Origin: Rhizomys pruinosus
Taxonomy: Eukaryota > Chordata > Mammalia > Rodentia > Spalacidae
Assembly: GCA_009823505.1 (NCBI GenBank)
Contig: VZQC01005558.1
Span: forward strand, 592,108-656,107
Reading direction: 5' to 3'
DNA: 64,000 bases
Part shown: positions 20,235-29,595 of the stretch, piece after piece
How positions within the stretch are numbered: position 1 is the stretch's first letter
Layout of the letters: each line of letters starts with the position of its first letter
Position numbers and translations under genes: made by a program
Notes under the pieces: model-generated
Seen by the model: only the letters and a program-made list of their open reading frames with translations
Database searches by the model: none
What the model was told of the DNA's origin: nothing

Positions 20235-22080
20235 AAATGAAGTTGAAATTAAAGGAAAATAGTACTTTCTAGGTGCTGAGTAGATTCTTTTGTTTGTTTG
20301 TAAATCTGGGTTAGAAGTAGAGAGAGCATTCCAAGAAATTGAGGTAGGATAAAGACTTCATAAAGACCTGTAGTTACAACTTAAGTTGTGCTCAGTCTTT
20401 TCTGGGTTTTCCATAGGTCTTATTTCCTTGCCTTTATCATCCTTGAAGAAGCACAGGCCAGCATTCTATGTAGATAAACAAGGACCGAATGAGTCCCAGT
20501 GGTGGGAAACTGCCATACATCATTTGCTGACTGACCTCCCAAGTCCACTGAAATGTTCATGCAAAGACAGGCTGGTCACTGTAGAATCTTTCAGGGATTA
20601 TGGGGTGTCAACAAACTATCAGAAATGTCTTTATATTCTGGTTCCTGACAGTGTCACTGAAGATACGTTCACTTACAACAAAATCTCTAAGGCTTACAGA
20701 TCTTTAATTAAATCTTTGAGAACTTCATACAGACATGCAATGCATTTTCCTCCTCTTCACACTCCCATCTCTCCCCCTAACTCCTCTCAGATGTACCTTA
20801 TACCTTCCACCCCTCTCAACCTTGGTTCTTTTTATTCCCTATAACCCACTGAGGCCATTTTGCCCACTTTTTTGCTTGTCATAAACTCATGGGTGTGGGG
20901 GCCACCCAGTGGAGCATGGTTAGCCTGCCAGGACCCACAACCTTAAGGAAAACTTACTCTCATCTCCCCAAGAAGCCATCAGTTATCAATAGCAATGCAG
21001 CTGAGGGAGAGAGAGTCTTAAACCGGGGACTGTGGGGTCCATCTGCAGCTTGGTACACGTGTGTTGTTAATATTGTGATTTTTGTTCACTGAAAGTTGAA
21101 TGAGTAACATAGTTTTCACCTGACAGGATGCTGGATGTTAGTGCATTTAGAGTGAGATCGTGATTAATATAGGTCCTGGAGACCCTATGAAGATTACTGA
21201 TAGGACTCAAATAGGGGTTTTAATGGAAACTGAGGGACATGCCAGATTTACAGAGGACGGCCTTTCTGTATTCCAAATGAGAATGTGGAGGATGAAATTT
21301 AATGGTCCATCTGGTTTCATTGTGATTCGTGTGCTGGTGAAAATCCATCAGCTCATTAGCATCTGGCTGGCCATGCTTCCAGACTCCCCACTACGATGGC
21401 TTTTTAGCAAAAATTAATAACATGTGTTGACATTAACTTGCTGAAAGTAAAAGAAAGTAATTTTTTTGGACATTTGTGTTTTATGTTCATGGGTGAAAAA
21501 AGCTTCTGTTTAAAAGAAATTTTTTAAAGTGTTCTTTTTTATTTCAAAAACAGGAAAGTCTAAGTTTTCTATAGACTGTTTTGGGAGCTGCAACAGTCTC
21601 AGAAACAAGGATTTTCCCGATGTCTGCTTTTAATTATTTTTATTAAGAAGCTGATTATTTCAACTGACAATGTAGAATTTCCTAGGGAAGGATATAGTAG
21701 CTAAAATAATTTTACTTGATTCATTACCTGTAGAGAACCTCTGTGGAATTGTTAAAGAAAATGAAATTAGGGCCAGTGTTTGCATAGCTGCATAAACAGA
21801 ATCAGTGAATTCATGGGGTGTTTTCTAAATGTATAGGTTCATATGGAGTGGCCTGAGGAAACAGGGCTGAGGAGAGTGAGGGGTTAAGGGGAATGAGGGG
21901 CCACTGAGTTTAAGATGACTGAGGCACACTGGTGTTATTGGGGCTGACCGACTGAGGACCACAGGTGCCATCAGGGTGAAGGGAATGAATGGGTATTGGT
22001 GCCACTGGGCTGAAGGGACAGGGGAGAAGGTATTGGACTTGGCTACATGAGTCTGAATATAATATAGGTTTCCACCAGCT
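20235..22080. other. Mostly unique sequence with two unexplained open frames
   Basis: Two plus-strand frames are the longest in this part that no repeat explains: 20,386-20,844 (152 codons, starting MCSVFSGFSIGL) and 21,160-21,417 (85 codons, starting MINIGPGDPMKITDR). I recognise no domain in either, there is no visible splice context, and composition is like the surroundings. A purine-rich, loosely repetitive stretch (ggggctgag-like words) lies at 21,845-22,035. I do not call a gene here. Confidence 0.45.
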
Positions 22081-22084
22081 AGCT

Positions 22085-22918
22085 AAGATCAAGAAAACAA
22101 AAGACAACAGATACTGGAGAGGTTGTGGGGAAAGGGGAACACTCATCCACTGATGGTGGGAATGTGAACTTGTACAACCACTATGGAAAACAGTGTGGAG
22201 AACCCTTAAAAGACTCGGAATGAGCCTACCACCTGACCAGTCATATCACTCCTGGGTATATACCCCAAAGACTAATCCTACCACAAAGATACATGCACAC
22301 CCATGTTTATTGCAGCTTTCTTCACAATAGCAAAGAGCTGGAACCAACCCAAATGCCCCTCAACAGACAGTGGATGACAAAAGTGTGGTACATCTACACA
22401 ATGGAATACTATTTAGCAGTAAAGAAAAATGGCATTATGAACATTGCAGGTAAATGGATGGAGCTTGAAGCCATTAAGCTGAGTGAAGTAACACAGTCCC
22501 AGAAAGACAAATGGAGAATATTTTCCCTCATTTGTGGATGCTAACACCAAATCCCCCAGACGAAAGGCAAGCTGAATGACATTATGGTTATATTTGTTTA
22601 TCTGAAAGCAATCTCTACAGTGATTCACGTTATAACAGGCTCTAGAATCCACCCACCAATTATTTTCAGACTCTGTAATTACTGTATATGGGTGGAGAGT
22701 ATGTATCCATATGTTAGAGTAATATAAAATTAATAGAGGAAAATGTGAATTCCTAAGCATAAAAAAAAGACTGAGAGAAAGATGAAGGACAGTTATGGAA
22801 GAATGCATGATCTGGGGCGGGGTGGGGTGGGAGGAAGGGAAAGGAGAATATGCCTGAACTCAATTGAAAAATGATGTATGAAATACACAAAACATCAATA
22901 AAAAATAAAAAAAAATAT
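22085..22918 (+). mobile_element. LINE-1 3' part (5'-truncated) with ORF2 C-terminus
   Basis: The left part encodes the last stretch of L1 ORF2p. The 3'UTR follows, with the G-rich 'ggggcggggtggggtggg' element at about 22,815, and an AATAAA signal and poly-A end at about 22,905-22,918. It is truncated inside ORF2, the normal outcome of incomplete reverse transcription. Confidence 0.9.
22293..22544 (+). pseudogene. LINE-1 ORF2 C-terminal fragment
   Basis: The frame reads the conserved end of L1 ORF2p: 'SKELEPTQMPLN', 'WYIYTMEYYLAVKK', 'MNIAGKWMELEAIKLSEVTQ', finishing in FSLICGC and a stop. It is a remnant only, lacking endonuclease and reverse transcriptase. The same C-terminus occurs on the minus strand at 33,087-33,326. 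Confidence 0.92.
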
Positions 22919-22919
22919 A

Positions 22920-23224
22920 CATTTCAAGCTCTGCATCTGAGAAGTTCACAGTGGGACTTGGTTTCCCTCCTTCCTATGTAATTTGGTATCTCAGCATGTG
23001 AGGTATTACTGGTCACTGAATGTTGGCTCAGCTGCTAGGAATTTCACTTGAAGAAAGGAAATGGAAATGAAGGAGAATAGGAGATAGTCTTGAATTGGGC
23101 AGATAGTCAGGGGAGAAGGCTCCAGAAGGGAGAGCACTAGATTCATTTATGTTCTGATTACTCTCATTTATATTCAAAATAACCTACTTCTGAGTTCTTG
23201 GTGGGCTTCTCCCCCTCATCCCCT
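22920..23224. other. Intergenic, no feature recognised
   Basis: Nothing supported. Confidence 0.5.
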
Positions 23225-23482
23225 GTTGCCATGAAAGCAATGAACAACATGCCTCTTACCCTATCCAATCCAAAGGAAAAAAAAAAAAAAAAAGGAGCCA
23301 AGTCCTTTCCTTCCTTCTACCCTGTGGAGTATAAAAGACCAGAACTTCCAGGAGGTGGAGAGGGCTCCAGCCCCTCCCCATGTGGGGAGCCTGTCTCTTT
23401 GCCTTGTGGAGTGTTGCATGTGCTTCAGTCAACCTTGGCTGTGTGTACTGTGACCAGTAACTCCTGGTTTTGTAATTCTCCA
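23225..23482 (+). repeat. Candidate solo LTR
   Basis: A segment of about 258 bp opens with TGTTGCC and closes with CTCCA, so it has the TG...CA ends of an LTR. It has a TATA-box-like tataaaag at 23,331 and a GC-richer stretch downstream. An A-run (23,278-23,294) interrupts the left part. The 149-codon frame across it reads poly-Lys from the A-run and is not a gene. I see no second LTR, internal retroviral region or clear target duplication, so the call is tentative. Confidence 0.35.
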
Positions 23483-24034
23483 CCTGGTGAAGAAATGGAC
23501 TGTAAAACAGAACCTAGGCAGATTCAGAAGGAGAATTTGGGCATATTATTTACCAAGTCAACCAGCCTTGACTACATGAAGAATTCAAGACACATCCTTC
23601 GCCATCAGCACAGTGTGTTGAAAGTGTGTGATGCTCTGCGGTTCTGAGGATATGTCTTCTAGCCTTTCTCTTAGTGCAGTACTGTGTAGGCTTAGCAACC
23701 CTCTATACTTGCCATAACCATACAGGCTTTACAGAGTCAAGGCCAGAGATCTGGGAAGAGACAGAGATGAGTTTGGTATTTGACTCCCTGGTGACATTAT
23801 TTGCTCACCTAGGATAAGTCGATGACTTGCTTTTGTTCAAAAATGTGGAAAACTTACTCCTGAGTTTTTCCTAAATACAGACTTTGATTTTGAAAGTGAA
23901 ACCTCTTATCAATGAGAAAGTCAGATATATGTTTAGGGGCTGGGGAAGAGCAGCCACTGTTTCAGAAGCCATGAGGGATGGAAAGAAAATGAAGGACAAA
24001 AGATATTAATGTAATTTTTAAAAGGTAATTGTTA
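23483..24034. other. Intergenic, no feature recognised
   Basis: Nothing supported. Confidence 0.5.
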
Positions 24035-24035
24035 G

Positions 24036-24245
24036 ACTTGAGAGCTGGCTTACCCTTAAGAGTGTGTAATGCTCTGCCAGAGGATTGGGATTTGATCCTG
24101 AGCACCAATGTCAGGTAGCTCACAACTGCTTATAACTCCAGCTCTAGGGGATCTGACATGTCTGGTGTCCTGGTCTACCTACAGTCACATGTAGAAACCC
24201 ACAGAAAGACACACACACATACACATAAATATTTTAGAATTAAAG
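24036..24245 (+). mobile_element. B3-type SINE
   Basis: Blocks 'gagagctggcttaccctt', 'gccagaggattgggatttga', 'aactccagctctaggggatc' and 'acacataaatatttt' give a complete but aged B3 layout. It is directly followed by a second copy. Confidence 0.85.
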
Positions 24246-24249
24246 GAGG

Positions 24250-24462
24250 GGGGCTGGAGAGATGGTTCAGCAGTTAAGAGCACTTCCAGAGGACCTAGGT
24301 TCGGTTCCCAGCATGTGCATGACAGCTTTAATTCCAGTTTCAGGGGATCCAGTGCCTTCCTCTGGCTTCTAAGGGCATTGATGCATGTGGTACATTTACA
24401 TATATACAGGCGAGGCACTTGTCCACACAAAATAAAAACATTTAAAATTAAAGGAACAAGAA
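24250..24462 (+). mobile_element. B3-type SINE, second in a tandem pair
   Basis: Opens with ggctggagagatggttcagc, then 'ccagaggacctaggttcgg' and 'ttccagtttcaggggatcc', ending in 'aaaataaaaacatttaaa'. It is better preserved than its left neighbour and lies in the same orientation. Confidence 0.9.
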
Positions 24463-24464
24463 AT

Positions 24465-25480
24465 ATTTAAGACCAATAAGTTAGAACATTCAGAACAAAA
24501 GGGGCCAAGGCTGAAGGCCTGGGAGCTACCTGGAGAGTCGTTACATGCCCGCCTTGCAGCACTGAGGGATCTCGAGTCTGATGATGGTGCCATAGCAGCA
24601 GCAAAAATGCACCTGCTCTGGAGTTGGCTCACATCCCCCCACTACCCTTTTCTCCATCTCTCTGTTCCACTGGGTCTCTCAGCCTGTTAGATGGTGTGCC
24701 ACCCACGATCACGAGGGTTTCTCCCATCACAGAATGTTAGGTGGGCGATACCCTGCATGTCTGGATAATGCTGCTTGTGAAAACCAAGGGTTATTAAACA
24801 AAAATCCCAGTGTTTGTTGAGAGATCCTGCCTTGTGAAATATTTGTCTGGGAGGTCCCAGAAGCACTCAAAAGAAAATAAGCTATCACCACTCTTCTTGG
24901 TTGCCCACCAGAGCTAACTGAGCCATAACTAACCATTGCAGAAGATACCACAAGCCTTAGTGATAGACTATAGAGAAATCAAGATGGAACTGAGCTAGAA
25001 GCTTGTTCCCTGCTGGCTAGTCTTCAGTATGCTACAAGGTACTATACAGGCTGGCTGCTGGGGATAAAATATATAAATGGTTTTCCTAGTTGAAAACCCT
25101 GTGATCTATAATGCCAATCTGCCAAGTAAGATGTGCCTGCCCATGTAATGGTGGCATGACTGGTAGGGGTAATTGATTGCTCTGTGATTGGATTTGAGGC
25201 CTGCTTCACAGGACAGAATTCATATCAGCTGATCTGAACTCAGCTAAAACCCATTGCTGGGGAGTACTTGGACCCAGGGGTGAAATCACTACTATTTAGC
25301 TAAACTGTCATGGCCTCAAGCTACTTTATAAGCATTTATGTTTATACTCGTAAACACTACTCTGAGCCTTAATTAGAGAAGCCTTTCTTTGCAACAAATG
25401 GTAGTGAGTGCAGGATGCATGGTAGCTCAAGGTGGGGAGAGTAAATGACAGTTGAGTGCTGAGTACTAAAGAGGGCATTT
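24465..25480. other. Intergenic, no feature recognised
   Basis: No supported gene or repeat. The two minus-strand frames (24,396-24,632 and 24,727-24,951) lack family features. Confidence 0.5.
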
Positions 25481-25483
25481 ACC

Positions 25484-25900
25484 AGCCAGGCACTGTGGAA
25501 TACAACTGTAATCCCAGCATACAGGGAGCAGAAGCAGAGGCAGGCAGATTTCTTTTTTTTTTTTTTTTTTTTTTTTAATTAATTTTTATTGATGCTTTGT
25601 GCATTTAATACATTTTCCAATTCAGTCAGGCTTATTTCCCTTTCCCTCCCCCCCACCCCCACCCCATCCCAGATCATGCATTCTGCCAAACGTCCTGCAT
25701 TTTCTCAGTTTTTTTTTCATTTTTAGCTATAAGTGATAATCCATGAGTACAAGCATCCTTCATGCAAAACCTATCTGCAGGCTGTTGTGCTCAAACACCT
25801 ACAGCCCCACCATCCAGTGGGGGGTGACAGGTTGTTTGTTCAATCAAGTTGTAGCTGGCCTGGTCTACTTAGTGAGATCATGTGCTGGATAGCTTAAGCT
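25484..25900 (+). mobile_element. B1 SINE split by an L1-derived insert
   Basis: The B1 5' part (25,484-25,552: 'ccaggcactgtgg', 'agcagaggcaggcagattt') and the next B1 part ('ggcctggtctacttagtgag', about 25,854-25,880) are separated by a minus-strand L1 tail. The B1 was therefore present first. Confidence 0.8.
25553..25853 (-). mobile_element. LINE-1 3'-tail insert of about 300 bp
   Basis: On the minus strand it starts with caacttgattgaacaaacaa, has 'cctgtcaccccccactgg', then a G-rich block, and ends with 'gcacaaagcatcaataaaaa' and a poly-A tail (the T-run from 25,553). A copy with the same start lies at 50,354-50,690 on the plus strand. Confidence 0.85.
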
Positions 25901-26090
25901 GTCAACCTGACACACCTGGGAAAAGGGAACCTCAATTAGGGAACATCCTCTATCAGATTGGCCTGTGGGCATTTCTGTAAGGAATTTCCTTGATTGTTGA
26001 GTGATATTGGAGGGCTTAGTCCACTTCGGGTAGTATCACCTCTGAGGTGGTGGTTCTGGGTTGTAGAAGAGTGCAGGCTGTGGTTATTAA
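25880..26090 (-). repeat. ~400-bp rodent interspersed repeat, copy 4, partial
   Basis: The minus strand carries the family's end blocks: 'aggttcccttttcccagg', 'tgtcaggttgacagctta' and 'aatgcccacaggccaatctg'. About half of the element is present. Confidence 0.75.
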
Positions 26091-26484
26091 ACTTTAAAGA
26101 TGAGGTTGGTTCACTGGATGATTTTTCTTCCTTAGCAGCTTGCATAGTATATGCCAGAAATAAGAAAACTAGTCTTCAGAGAGGAGGCTTCCAGGTCAGT
26201 TCCAACTGTATTGTTCCAATTCCTATGTCTGAAGTATGCTTTATCTTCAGCAATAGGTCTTACCTTCAAGTTCTGAGGGTTAATCAAGGGTTGTGTCAAT
26301 AGTCTGTTTTACAGCCTGACCAACAACAACTCAAAGACATATTTCACCTGTCTGGCTCTGTGTTTCTTGGAGATAGCCTTCAGGTAAACACATGCAGTAA
26401 TGCTCAGATATTGTATGTATATTTTTCAGTAGGCTTTTGAGCTAACACATTTACCTCTGGTTTTTCATACCCTGTAAACTTTTT

Positions 26485-26880
26485 TAAAACTGTATTTTAT
26501 TTATTATTTTTATTTTATGTGTATGAGCGTATTGCCTGCGTGTGTGTCATTGCACCTTTTTTTTTTTTTTTTGGTCTTTTTGAGAGAGGGTTTCCCTGTA
26601 GCCCCAGCTGTCCTGGAACTCAATCTGTAGACCAGGCTGGCCTTGAACTCACGAAGATCAGCCTGCCTCTGCCTCCCAAGTGCTAGGATTAAAGGTGTGC
26701 GCCACCATGCCTGGCTGCACCTGTGTTGTGCAATGCCTGTGGACATCAGAAGAGGGAGTTGGATCCCCTGGAACTGGAGTTACAGACAGTTGTTAGCCAC
26801 CACGTGGGTGGTGTAAATCGAACTCGGGTCCTCTCTGACAGCAGCCAGTGCTCCTAACCACTTAAGCCATTGCTCCTGCC
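26485..26880 (-). mobile_element. B2 SINE interrupted by a B1
   Basis: The B2 3' part (26,485-26,557) and its 5' part (26,717-26,880, ending in the diverged SINE head) flank a complete B1. The B2 is aged, with 'aaatcgaactcgggtcc' at the box B side on the plus strand. Confidence 0.88.
26558..26716 (-). mobile_element. B1 SINE nested in a B2
   Basis: Complete B1 on the minus strand: 'gccaggcatggtggcgcac', 'ttaatcctagcacttggg', 'gaggcagaggcaggctg', with a T-run tail on the plus strand (26,559-26,572). The word tgcacc occurs on both sides (26,553-26,558 and 26,715-26,720), a short target duplication. The insertion order is old L1, then B2, then B1. Confidence 0.93.
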
Positions 26881-27568
26881 CCCACCTAAACTTTATTTTA
26901 TTTTTCTGCACTCTCTCTCTGTCTTACCTTCCCTCCCTCCCCAGTTAAAGATACTCCCATTTCCTGTATTTTACGCTTGATTTGAACTCTTTCTTCCCCT
27001 TCACAATCAGATTCTTTGAATGCCCTTCACTCCTCCCTTCCTAGTTGAATTCCCCAATTTTCTCCAGTTCCCCCTTTGTACCATATTTCCTGTTATCCCT
27101 CTCTCAGGCTCTTTCCTTCCCTTCACCTCTATGGTTCCTTTCCATGTTTCTGGCTCCTTTGGTTTTATCAGGATATATAGTTACTTATAAGGTGTGGGGC
27201 TAAGATCCCTAATGAGGCAGAGCATACCCTGCTATTCCTTTAGACTGTATTACTTCACTTAGTACAACAGTTTCTAGTTCCATCCATCTGCTTGCAAATT
27301 TCATGATTTTATCAACTTCACTACTGAGTAGAACTCTATTGTGTAAGTGTACCACATTTTCATTAACCATTTCTCAGCTGAGAAACATTTAGGTTATTTC
27401 TATTTCTTTTTCTTTTTTTAAAATAGAATATTTTATTGAAGGTTTTTTTGAAGTTTTGTGCATTTCATACATTTCTTTTTTTTTCTTTTTTTATACAACA
27501 TTTCTTAATCAAATCTTAGACCCATTCAACCTTCCTTATGTCTCACCCTGCCAGAGTTCATGCATTCT

Positions 27569-27812
27569 TTTTTTTTAATATTTTATTTATTTATTTATGT
27601 GTATGAATGTACTGTCTGCATGTAGGTTTGTGCACCCGTGTCGTGCAATGCTGCGGAGGTCAGAAGAGGGTGTCGGATTCCCCTGGAACTGCAGTTCTCC
27701 TGGAATTGGAGTTTCAGACCGTTTTTGGCCGCCATGTGGGTGCTGGGGATCGAACCTGGGTCCTCTGTAAGAGCGGTCGGTGCTCTTAACCGCTAGGCCA
27801 TCTCTCCAGCCC
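27569..27812 (-). mobile_element. B2 SINE with perfect 15-bp target-site duplication
   Basis: Full-length B2 in the L1-B 3'UTR, with gagttcatgcattct at 27,554-27,568 and again at 27,813-27,827. The perfect duplication, intact 5' head (gggctggagagatggcctag) and clean A/T-rich tail argue for a recent insertion. It carries the same 3' 'ttgcacgacacgggtgcac' signature as the other young B2 copies. Confidence 0.97.
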
Positions 27813-28397
27813 GAGTTCATGCATTCTGCCATACATGTCTTGCATCTTTTTCTCAGTCTTTTTTAAATTTTTCAATGCACATAAGTTTGCTCTTTTGGGC
27901 AGAAGTTTACTGTTTCAGTCAGTTTGCTGACCCAGTCTATTTTTGCTGTTGTTGTTTCTTCCAATTTGTATCTATCGCTCCAAAATATGTATGTATACAT
28001 GCCCCACATATACTAAAATTATGATATCTGAAAATAAGCTATAGGTTAACCCCCAAACATGTTTAGGGATTCACATTTCAATTGTAGAGTTGTATGTAGG
28101 TAATGCAGCAATATTACTTTACATTCCTACATTACATAGCAAGTTGATGAGTAACATGAGGTATTATATTTTCTAAAGAACAAAGAAATAAAAAGGAATT
28201 ATTCAGTTTGCCTTATAATGAAAGATTTGATGCTAGCATCCACAAAATGAGGGACACCATACGTTGTTTGTTTTTCTGGGACTGTGTTACTTTATTCAGT
28301 GTAATGGCTTCTAGTTACCTCCATTTGCCTGCAAAGTTCAGGATGTCATCTTTCTTCACTGCTGCATAGAATTCCATTGTGTAGATCTACCACGTTT

Positions 28398-28497
28398 TCT
28401 CTTTTTTTAAAAAAATATTTTTTATTAATTTTATTTCTTTCTGTATGTGTATGAATTTACTGTCTGCATGCAAGTTTGTGCACCCGTGTCGACAGAT
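28398..28497 (-). mobile_element. B2 SINE 3' fragment replacing L1 sequence
   Basis: Only the B2 3' end is present ('cgacacgggtgcacaaac', 'gcatgcagacagtaaattc', A/T-rich tail). It sits inside L1 ORF2, where about 20 bp of L1 expected from the copy at 33,250 are missing. This is a 5'-truncated SINE insertion with a target deletion. Confidence 0.8.
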
Positions 28498-29266
28498 AAG
28501 GGGCACTTGGGTTGCTTCCAGCTCTTCCCTATTGTGAGGAGAGCTGCAATAAACATGGATGTGCATGTTTACTCATCTCTGCAATAGGATGAGTCTTGTG
28601 GGTATATACCCAGGAGTGGTATGAATGGTACAGGTGGTAGGCTCATTTTGAGTCTTTAAGAATTCTCCACACTGCTTTCCATAAGGGTTGCATGAGTTTG
28701 TATTCCCGCCAGCAGTGGATGAGTGTTCCCTTTTCCCCACATCCTCTCCAGCATTTGGTATCCTTTGCTTTCTTGATCATAGCTAGTCTTACCAGAGTAA
28801 GATGAAATCTTAAAGTGGTTTTAACTTGCATTTCCCTAAATATTAGCAGTTTTTAGATGTTTCTCAGCCATCTTTACTTCTTCATTTGTGAAGTCTTTGC
28901 TCTCCTCTTGACTCCTTCCACTTCTGAGTGGGTCATTTGCTTTATTCCCCCTTTGTTTTTGGAGTAATTTATACACTGGGGATATTAATGCTCTGTCAGA
29001 TGTTATCACTGGTGAAGCTTTCCTCTCTGTATGTTTTCTCTTCACTTCTTTGTTTCTTTAGCTGTACAGAATCTCTTGAGGTTAATAAGTTCCCACTGGT
29101 CAATTGTTGACCTTATTTTTGCGCAGCTGTTGTCTGATTTAGAGTCTTTTCTTATGCCTATATCTTGTAGGTTACTGCCAATTGTTTCTTCTATCATTTT
29201 CAGAGTTTTGGGTTTCACACCGAGGTCTCTGTTGTGAAAATAGTAGCAACAAAAATGGATGTCCAA
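28498..29266 (-). pseudogene. LINE-1 ORF2 C-terminal region (L1-B), broken
   Basis: Frames in more than one phase read the ORF2 C-terminal third, e.g. '[20 protein letters not shown]' with the cysteine-rich CWRGC...HCW motif near 28,700-28,760, and upstream 'IRSTIDQWELINLKRFCTAK' at about 29,050-29,110. Frameshifts and stops make it non-functional. Confidence 0.88.
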
Positions 29267-29345
29267 GTATCTCTAGGGTAGGGTGAGTCATTTGGGTATA
29301 TGTCAAGAGTGTTATAACCAGATCTTATGATAGATTAATTTTTAG
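29229..29345 (-). mobile_element. Continuation of the old outer LINE-1
   Basis: About 115 bp of decayed ORF2 end ('gtagcaacaaaaatggatg', 'catttgggtatatgtcaag') join logically to the old L1 that broke off at 27,405. Confidence 0.6.
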
Positions 29346-29349
29346 ATTT

Positions 29350-29595
29350 AAAAAAAATTAATTGAGATTTTGTAGTTTCATAGCACAGCTCTCAATTAAG
29401 TTTAGACTTCCGCCCCCGCTATGCTCCTAACCCACCACCAGACCTCATATATTCTGCCAGGAAAAGGGAGTATGCCTAAATTGAACTGAAAAATGATGTA
29501 TGAAATATACAAAATATCAATAAAGATTAAAAAAAAACAAATGTTTGACTGGATAAGTCTTATCATGTATGGCAGAATACATGAGGTCTGGTTTT
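29350..29595. other. Scrambled LINE-1 3'UTR junction
   Basis: Pieces of L1 3'UTR in mixed orientation. 29,432-29,454 and 29,571-29,593 are an inverted repeat of about 23 bp around 'agacctcat', both like the L1 3'UTR word at 32,843. Between them is a plus-strand L1 end (29,455-29,540) with AATAAA-like signal and A-run. Minus-strand ORF2 of L1-C begins directly after. Confidence 0.7.

Larger units (their letters stand above)
26095..27405 (-). mobile_element. Old LINE-1 (Lx-like) 3'UTR and ORF2 end, outer element
   Basis: 26,095-26,480 and 26,885-27,235 are an L1 3'UTR read right to left. It includes a long pyrimidine-rich tract on the plus strand and a block shared with 36,650-36,910 ('aggtcagt...attg...cttatcttcagca'). 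27,235-27,400 is the decayed ORF2 C-terminus. It is split twice: by a B2/B1 composite (26,485-26,880) and, at 27,405, by a younger L1. A further piece resumes at 29,229-29,345. Confidence 0.75.
27410..29228 (-). mobile_element. LINE-1 (L1-B), 5'-truncated, nested in the older L1
   Basis: Read right to left: ORF2 C-terminal part (29,228 to about 28,500), 3'UTR, and an A-rich end at about 27,415-27,440 (plus-strand 'ttttattgaagg'). The flanks on both sides are an older L1 whose sequence breaks at 27,405 and resumes at 29,229, so L1-B jumped into it. It carries two B2 insertions of its own (27,569-27,812 and 28,398-28,497). Confidence 0.85.

Noticed and set aside
23198..23647. 149-codon frame with a poly-Lys stretch
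   Set aside because: It runs through an A-run and a candidate LTR; composition and position argue against a gene.
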